Assembly (NCBI GenBank): GCA_030042795.1
Contig: JASHYZ010000075.1
Location: 1 to 11,172 of the forward strand
Length of the DNA stretch: 11,172 bases
Source of the DNA: Terriglobia bacterium
Lineage (GTDB): Bacteria; Acidobacteriota; Terriglobia; UBA7540
Reading direction: 5' to 3'
Position numbers and translations under genes: made by a program. Below, one piece after another: positions 7,091-11,172 of this stretch (positions are counted from its first letter, which is position 1; each line of letters opens with the position of its first letter). Below the pieces are notes generated by a model that saw only the letters and a program-made list of their open reading frames with translations, ran no database searches and had not been told where the DNA came from.

Positions 7091-7203
7091 CTCGACGAAT
7101 GTAGCACACCCAGCTTTTTGCAGCAGTGCTCCGAGCCCTCTATTGAGGTTCGCAAAGTTGCGCGCAGAGCGGATTGATGAGAGCGGTTTCGCCCTGATCG
7201 AGA

Positions 7204-7302
7204 ACTCCTCACCCGGCCCGCTCCGGCTGACGGAAGCGCCGGCAGCGGGCCACCCTCTCCCTTGGGAGAGGGGGAACCGCGCAGCGGTGGGTGAGGGGCT
7301 GT
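7204..7302. repeat. Dispersed inverted repeat between glmS and ctaA; possible glmS terminator
   Basis: The core CCCTCTCCC (7253-7261), TT, GGGAGAGGG (7264-7272) is a perfect 9-bp stem. The outer arms CCTCACCC (7207 on) and GGGTGAGG (7289 on) are also complementary. The sequence belongs to the common CCTCACCC...CTCTCCCNNGGGAGAGGG intergenic repeat type. Lying 64 bp or more downstream of the glmS stop, the strong hairpin could end glmS transcription, but no U-run follows on the - strand. Confidence 0.6.
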
Positions 7303-7365
7303 TCGAAAGAAGATCGACACCTCCAGCCCAGCCTATGCTCTGTAATTCCGGCTAAGCAAGCCGCC

Positions 7366-9192
7366 TCACTCCACCGTGACGCTTTTCGCGAGGTTGCGGG
7401 GCTTGTCCACGTCGCAACCTCGCAGCACGGCGCAGTAGTAGGCAAAAAGTTGCAAGGGCACGACGGTCAAAAGCGGCGTCAGGATTTCGTGGTTCGACGG
7501 CACTTCGATCACATCATCTACGAGAGGTCTCAGCCGCGTGTTCCCGGCCGTTGTGACGGCAACGATGGGACCCTCGCGAGCTCGAATCTCCTGAATGTTA
7601 GAAGCGATCTTTTCATAGGAGCCGTCCGCCGGCGCCAGCGCCATGGTGGGAAACGAAGGATGAATCAGCGCGATCGGTCCGTGCTTCATCTCGCCGGCTG
7701 CGTAACCTTCAGCATGAATGTAGGCTACTTCTTTGAGTTTCAGGGCGCCTTCGAGAGCAATCGGGTAATGATACTTGCGACCGATATAAAGAAAGTGGCT
7801 CGCTTGGCAGTATTTTTCAGCCAACTGACGGACGCGTCCAGCGCCCGCCAGAATCTCACGGATTTGATCGGGCACCAGCTCGAGTCCCCTCAGCACGGCG
7901 TCACCCTGCTCGTAGGAGAGGTCACGGCTGCGGCCCACCAGCACGGCTATGAGAATCAGAATGGTGAGTTGCGAGACGAAAGACTTGGTGCTGGCCACGC
8001 CGATTTCAATTCCCGCGTGCGAGTAGACGCCGGCGTGTGTCTCGCGAGCAATGGTGCTGCCCACCGCGTTCACCAGGCCGAGCACCAGCGCGCCTTTGCG
8101 CCTGGCCTCGCGCAGGGCTGCCAGGGTATCGGCCGTCTCGCCGGACTGGCTGATGGCCAGCACCACGGTGTTCTGCCGGATATTCAGCTTGCGATAGCGA
8201 AACTCAGAGGCTAGCTCGGTCTCCACCGTGAGGTCGGTGAAGCTCTCGAAAACGTAGCGAGCATAAAGTCCCGCGTAGTAACTCGTGCCGCAACTGACGA
8301 TGATCAAGTGACGCGCCTGAAGCAGGCGGTCAAACACCGACTCCAGACCTCCCAGTTTGGCGACGCCTTCCGAGTGGTTCAGCCGGCCGCGCAAGGCGTT
8401 CTCCACTGCCTCGGGCTGCTCAAAGATCTCCTTGAGCATGAAATGGGGAAACTCGCCGCGGTCCATTGACTCCAGGCCGCCGTCGATGAGCGTGGGGCCG
8501 CGATCCACGGCCCGGTTATCCAGCGTCTTGATACGAAACTGGCCTGGCTCGAGGCGAGCGACCTCGTTATCCTCAAGGTACACCACCTGGTCAGTATGCT
8601 GAGCGAGAGCCGCCACATCGGAGGCGGCTAACGACTCATCCTTTCCGATCCCCAGCACAATCGGGCTGCCCCGGCGCGCCACGATGATTTCACTGGGCCG
8701 GCCGGCGTGCACCACCGCCACTCCGAAAGTGCCCTGCACTTGAAGAAGGGCCTTCTGCACCGCAGCTTCGAGGTCGCCTGTGTATCCAGCTTCCACGAGG
8801 TGTACCAGCACCTCGGTATCGGTCTCGCTGCGGAAGGTGTGGCCGGCAGCCAGCAGCTTCTTCTTCAGCGCCTGGTAATTTTCGATGATGCCGTTGTGCA
8901 CGAGAAAAATGCGGTCCGTGCAGTCCGTGTGAGGATGGGCGTTGGCTTCTGTCGGCTTACCGTGCGTCGCCCAGCGTGTATGAGCGATGCCGACCGTCCC
9001 GGCTGGCGCGTCGTGGCTCACCTTTTCATCGAGCGCGGTAACCTTGCCCACCACGCGCGCCAGATAAGGTGTACCCGAATCGAGAATGGCTACACCGCTC
9101 GAATCATAGCCCCGATATTCGAGGCGCTTCAGCCCGTCGATGAGGACGTCACGCGCCGTTTGCTGGCCGGTATAAGCGACAATGCCACACAT
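7366..9192 (-). CDS. glmS: Glutamine-fructose-6-phosphate aminotransferase (isomerizing)
   Basis: This cytoplasmic enzyme makes glucosamine-6-phosphate from fructose-6-phosphate and glutamine, the first step to UDP-GlcNAc for peptidoglycan and lipopolysaccharide. The 608-residue protein begins MCGIVAY, where Cys2 becomes the N-terminal nucleophile of the class II glutaminase domain (about 1-230; HTRWATHGKPTEANAHPH and HNGIIENY are conserved). Two SIS sugar-isomerase domains follow (about 285-425, with SCGTSYYAG and ISQSGETADT; and 457-598). The C-terminus is DKPRNLAKSVTVE, with K603 as the Schiff-base lysine at the same number as in E. coli. The length is typical. The start is fixed by the need for Cys2 despite no visible Shine-Dalgarno. 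No glmS ribozyme-like sequence was recognised upstream. The gene's 3' end is the classic Tn7 attachment site, but nothing is inserted at that spot. Confidence 0.97.
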   Translation of the reverse strand: MCGIVAYTGQQTARDVLIDGLKRLEYRGYDSSGVAILDSGTPYLARVVGKVTALDEKVSHDAPAGTVGIAHTRWATHGKPTEANAHPHTDCTDRIFLVHNGIIENYQALKKKLLAAGHTFRSETDTEVLVHLVEAGYTGDLEAAVQKALLQVQGTFGVAVVHAGRPSEIIVARRGSPIVLGIGKDESLAASDVAALAQHTDQVVYLEDNEVARLEPGQFRIKTLDNRAVDRGPTLIDGGLESMDRGEFPHFMLKEIFEQPEAVENALRGRLNHSEGVAKLGGLESVFDRLLQARHLIIVSCGTSYYAGLYARYVFESFTDLTVETELASEFRYRKLNIRQNTVVLAISQSGETADTLAALREARRKGALVLGLVNAVGSTIARETHAGVYSHAGIEIGVASTKSFVSQLTILILIAVLVGRSRDLSYEQGDAVLRGLELVPDQIREILAGAGRVRQLAEKYCQASHFLYIGRKYHYPIALEGALKLKEVAYIHAEGYAAGEMKHGPIALIHPSFPTMALAPADGSYEKIASNIQEIRAREGPIVAVTTAGNTRLRPLVDDVIEVPSNHEILTPLLTVVPLQLFAYYCAVLRGCDVDKPRNLAKSVTVE

Positions 9193-9264
9193 ATTGATCG
9201 TACTTGGCGCTCGCGCTCACGGCTTGGCGGCAGCCTTCGGTTGAGCTTGATGAAAATCCTCGCG

Positions 9265-9455
9265 CCGCGCAGCCAAGAGTGGCTGTGCCACCGGTGACCC
9301 AGCCACTCTCGCCCCTGCTGTGTGTCCCCACCAACATGTAGGAACTCGCATGCACAAGCTGAAAGCCCGTGCCACGTGGCACGGCCATCTCGGAGGTGGA
9401 AGGAACTCAAGCCGGCGGTCCCTTACAGGGCAGGCTCTGACCGCCGCTACAGCTT
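9265..9455. repeat. Dyad-rich non-coding stretch upstream of glmS
   Basis: No credible gene lies between glmS and position 9875 (about 680 bp). This part contains a dyad AGCCAAGAGTGGCTGTGCCACC (shown as AGCCA at 9271 pairing with TGGCT at 9280), an 18-bp palindrome at 9367-9384, and a stem GGCGGTC (9414-9420) with GACCGCC (9439-9445). All frames look non-protein-like. It is probably a composite of intergenic repeats; the glmS promoter must lie here, but I see no clear -35/-10 pair. Confidence 0.4.
9367..9384. repeat. Perfect 18-bp palindrome CCGTGCCACGTGGCACGG
   Basis: The sequence equals its own reverse complement over all 18 bases. It lies about 175 bp upstream of the glmS start, on the side where a promoter would be. 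It may be an operator or part of a dispersed repeat; nothing else in the window matches it. Confidence 0.6.
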
Positions 9456-9536
9456 TCGCCAAGCCTCAACGTGGCCTCAGGTTCGCTTGAGTTCATTGTG
9501 CCCCCCCGTCACCACTGCCGCCAGCCCAAGTCCCCA

Positions 9537-9677
9537 GAAGATGTGAAGGAGTCAACAATCTCGCGAAAAGACACCAAAGCACAAAGAAACGCAAAGTGCA
9601 ACTCCTTTGGTTTATTTGCGGGCCTTCGCGGCTTTGCGTGAGGCGTTTTGCTTACGTACCAATTTCTTCACACCTTT
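9537..9677. repeat. Inverted-repeat element with CAAAG/CTTTGCG arms, copy 1
   Basis: It begins GAAGATGTGAA and ends TTCACACCTTT, which are inverted relatives. Inside are CACCAAAGCACAAAG and GCAAAG on the left and CTTTGCGTGAGG on the right, the pattern of the common ACGCAAAGGCGCAAAG dispersed repeat. It shares both ends and the internal arms with the element at 10257-10378. No gene is present. Confidence 0.55.
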
Positions 9678-9787
9678 TCAGCCCCCAGCACACAACTCTT
9701 TGCATCGTCTCCACATTCCCCCAGAGTTCGATTGTGTCTGCGCCAGACGACCCCTCCAGGGTCTACTCGCCCATCCTCCTCAGTTAC

Positions 9788-9870
9788 GCAACACGACAGA
9801 GGCAAGATGGCCGTACACAACACAGGGAAGAGCGCCTGTACAACACGGACAGGAGTGCCTGTGCCACTGG
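9788..9870. repeat. Degenerate tandem repeat with unit CAACAC...GCCTGT
   Basis: CAACAC recurs at 9789, 9818 and 9841. The last two units (9817-9841 and 9840-9864) match at 19 of 25 positions and both contain GCCTGT. The final part (9847-9870, ending AGTGCCTGTGCCACTGG) also matches the dyad at 9271-9294 upstream of glmS. It ends 5 bp before the stop of the small gene on the - strand. Confidence 0.5.
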
Positions 9871-9874
9871 TCTG

Positions 9875-10219
9875 CTAAAGGTAGCCCAGTTCTTTGCCGA
9901 GGCTTCGTAGCTGAGCCATGTCAATGAACAGTTCCGCTTGCGTGGCGTCGTAGCCCCTTTCGAGGGTGCGCCGTAAGTGCAAGGCAGCGATTTCCGCCAA
10001 TTGTTGATCTTTCAGCGCCCTTCCCTCAAGTTGCCGCAGCGCTGTGAGCGCCGCACAGGAAATTGACACCGTCACACGCTGTCCGTTCACCCGGAACCAG
10101 CAGTCAATCGTGTCGCTATGGCGAGTAGCGATGGCAGGAAATAAGTGCACGAACCGGCATTGCGCAGGCGCCGGCAACGCCTTGGCGCTGACCTCAAACG
10201 GGGTGACCAGATAACTCAT
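9875..10219 (-). CDS. Small conserved-looking protein of unknown function
   Basis: This is a 114-residue protein with a good ribosome binding site (GGAG, complement of CTCC at 10226-10229, six bases before the ATG). I do not recognise the family. The composition is protein-like and soluble: an N-terminal strand-rich part (MSYLVTPFEVSAK; DCWFRVNGQRVTVSISCAAL) and a helical C-terminal half (RALKDQQLAEIAALHLRRTLERGYDATQAELFIDMAQLRSLGKELGYL). There is no signal peptide, membrane helix or metal-binding motif. The pattern of a short beta domain (residues about 40-58) followed by a helix recalls small DUF1488-like proteins, but this is only a resemblance. The gene stands alone, more than 650 bp upstream of glmS, and is bracketed by two similar inverted-repeat elements. 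It could be a native gene in repeat-rich surroundings or cargo of a small mobile unit. Confidence 0.65.
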   Translation of the reverse strand: MSYLVTPFEVSAKALPAPAQCRFVHLFPAIATRHSDTIDCWFRVNGQRVTVSISCAALTALRQLEGRALKDQQLAEIAALHLRRTLERGYDATQAELFIDMAQLRSLGKELGYL

Positions 10220-10256
10220 TCAAGACTCCGGATAGGATTAGGCGCGATAGCCACCG

Positions 10257-10378
10257 CGGACGAAGATGTGAAAAAATGCGGCAAAACTCTGACGCAAAGG
10301 CGCAAAGCGAGCGCAGTAAACAAAGCACTTCTTCTTTGCGCTTTGCGGAGACCTTGCACTCTTTCACACCTTCGACCG
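10257..10378. repeat. Inverted-repeat element with CAAAG/CTTTGCG arms, copy 2
   Basis: Terminal arms of 23 bp match at 19 positions: CGGACGAAGATGTGAAAAA on the left (from 10257) and, inverted, CACACCTTCGACCG on the right (to 10378). Inner arms are GACGCAAAGGCGCAAAGC (10291 on) and CTTTGCGCTTTGCG (10334 on). The whole can fold as one long hairpin. It is about 40 bp upstream of the small gene's start, so it may also carry or disturb that gene's promoter. Confidence 0.6.
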
Positions 10379-10621
10379 CAATGGGCCAGCAGACGCACCC
10401 TATTATACAGGAAGCACTATCGCGTCCGCTTCGTCGCCAAGCCCAACTGGCCCCAACGGCCAGCGTGCCCTGAGCGATGTCCGCAGCAGGGAAGGAGATG
10501 AACTTTCCGCGGCCAGCCTCCGCTTGGTTCGGTTGTTGAGTAGGGCTCTTGCCAACGCTCTCGACTGCTGCCGACGTGAAACGGAAGATGGCCCAAACGC
10601 AGGATCCGGAAAGCGACTAAC
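10379..10621. other. Stretch without recognisable gene or repeat
   Basis: About 240 bp of ordinary base composition. The short open frames here have no ribosome binding site and no protein-like character. I see no RNA gene or strong dyad. Confidence 0.5.
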
Positions 10622-11140
10622 TACCTTTATTATCTATAACGTTCCAGGATAACTCATATTAACTTGTTTGTTTTCAAACATATTCCAGGGTATTCTCATT
10701 TGTCTCATTTTTCTCATTTTCGGTCCTTTATTATCAATAACATTCCAGGGTAGGCCAAAAAAAATTTCCTTTTTTCTGAGGGCGTAACCTCCTCGGTCCA
10801 GTGAAAAGGAGTGAATTCCCGCTCCGCTTCCGCCGGGACAAGCCCCCGACCTACCCGGCCTTTGCCCATCGTGGGGCTCCGCCTTCGCTGAGCCAGCGGC
10901 ATCACAGAGGGGATCACACCGCTGGATCTTATGGGCTCCACTCCGGAGCCGTCATTCCGTTGAAGGCGGGAATCCATGAAGCTCGCACACAAGCCCTGCT
11001 CGCTTCCCTTTTCTCTTCGATCGCACAACCCCTTCATTATCAATAACCCATTGGCCTTACAAGAATAACTTGCCTGTTTTCAATCACTTCTTGGCTTTGA
11101 AAATATCGGTCCTTTGTTTTATTGGCTTTGTTTGTAAAGT
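10622..11140 (+). repeat. A+T-rich repeat array, interrupted, resembling a transposon end
   Basis: The unit CCTTTATTATCAATAAC followed by (A)TTCCAGGGTA recurs: 10624-10651 (CTATAACG variant), 10725-10752, and 11031-11048 (CCTTCATTATCAATAACCC). ATTCCAGGGTA recurs alone at 10682. TAACTTGNNTGTTTTCAA occurs at 10661 and 11066, and CGGTCCTTT at 10721 and 11108. The array is split by a G+C-rich block (about 10756-11030) containing a REP-like repeat. The block 10701-10720 also has TCATTT-type short tandem repeats. No gene is supported here; an apparent - strand frame (10714-11043) is a translation of repeats. It may be an end array of a mobile element continuing past the window. Confidence 0.5.
10951..10975 (+). 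repeat. REP-like palindromic repeat, copy 3
   Basis: GTCATTCCGTTGAAGG followed by CGGGAATCC is a diverged copy of the palindrome found twice in the ctaA insertion. It lies in the G+C-rich block that interrupts the A+T-rich array and is not accompanied by the 21-bp terminal repeats seen in ctaA. Confidence 0.65.
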
Positions 11141-11172
11141 TTTGTTGGGTGAAGTCCACGTGCCCGCCAAAT

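Noticed and set aside
7330..7400. Possible Tn7 insertion at the glmS 3' end
   Set aside because: The glmS attachment region is present, but the DNA just downstream is an ordinary spacer with a dispersed repeat and no transposon end. The transposon in the window is 4 kb away beside hemL.
9193..9340. glmS ribozyme upstream of glmS
   Set aside because: I compared the - strand leader with the conserved core as I know it and saw no match; the ribozyme is mainly a Gram-positive feature.
9596..9927. Overlapping + strand frames of about 104-106 codons upstream of glmS
   Set aside because: They cross the inverted-repeat element and the tandem repeat, several frames are equally open, and none starts with a ribosome binding site.
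10714..11043. Open frame of 109 codons on the - strand
   Set aside because: It runs through the REP-like repeat (giving MDSRLQRND) and through array repeats, has no ribosome binding site and no protein-like character.

Overview
The window looks like a piece of a G+C-rich soil-type bacterial chromosome with many short dispersed repeats. The gene families and repeat-laden spacers fit Acidobacteriota, but that assignment is an impression without any phylogenetic marker analysis, so I hold it at low to moderate confidence.

Left part (1-2970, + strand): one end of a Mu/Tn7-type transposon. A DDE (Mu/TnsB/TniA-like) transposase enters from the left edge, followed by an unrecognised 129-residue protein and an overlapping AAA+ ATPase of the MuB/TnsC/TniB kind. 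An A+T-rich stretch (about 2711-2912) with repeated GTTACAT and TGTTCCAT/TGTTTTC motifs follows and is probably an end array for transposase binding. No TniQ/TnsD, resolvase, cas gene or CRISPR is visible.

Central part (3032-9192, all - strand): four chromosomal genes. In transcription order they are glmS (glucosamine-6-phosphate synthase), ctaA/cox15 (heme A synthase), a geranylgeranyl-reductase-family flavoprotein, and hemL (glutamate-1-semialdehyde aminotransferase). hemL and ctaA both serve heme supply, one at the start of tetrapyrrole synthesis and one at the last step to heme A. The 200-275 bp spacers after glmS and after ctaA are filled with repeats, so a single tight operon is not evident.

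The most striking observation lies inside ctaA. A 140-bp miniature inverted-repeat element (6340-6479), with 21-bp imperfect terminal repeats and a TTCA target duplication, sits between the two halves of the membrane protein. It carries an inverted pair of REP-like palindromes. Element plus one duplication is 144 bp, exactly 48 codons, so the reading frame stays open and the element is translated. A second hairpin-forming repeat (6518-6580) lies just upstream in the same linker.

Right part (9193-11172): gene-poor. It holds one small unrecognised protein gene (9875-10219, - strand), flanked by two similar inverted-repeat elements (9537-9677 and 10257-10378), several other dyads, and an A+T-rich repeat array (10622-11140). 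The array shares motifs, including an exact 12-base word, with the transposon-end array at 2711-2912. A third REP-like copy (10951-10975) lies in a 270-bp G+C-rich block interrupting that array.
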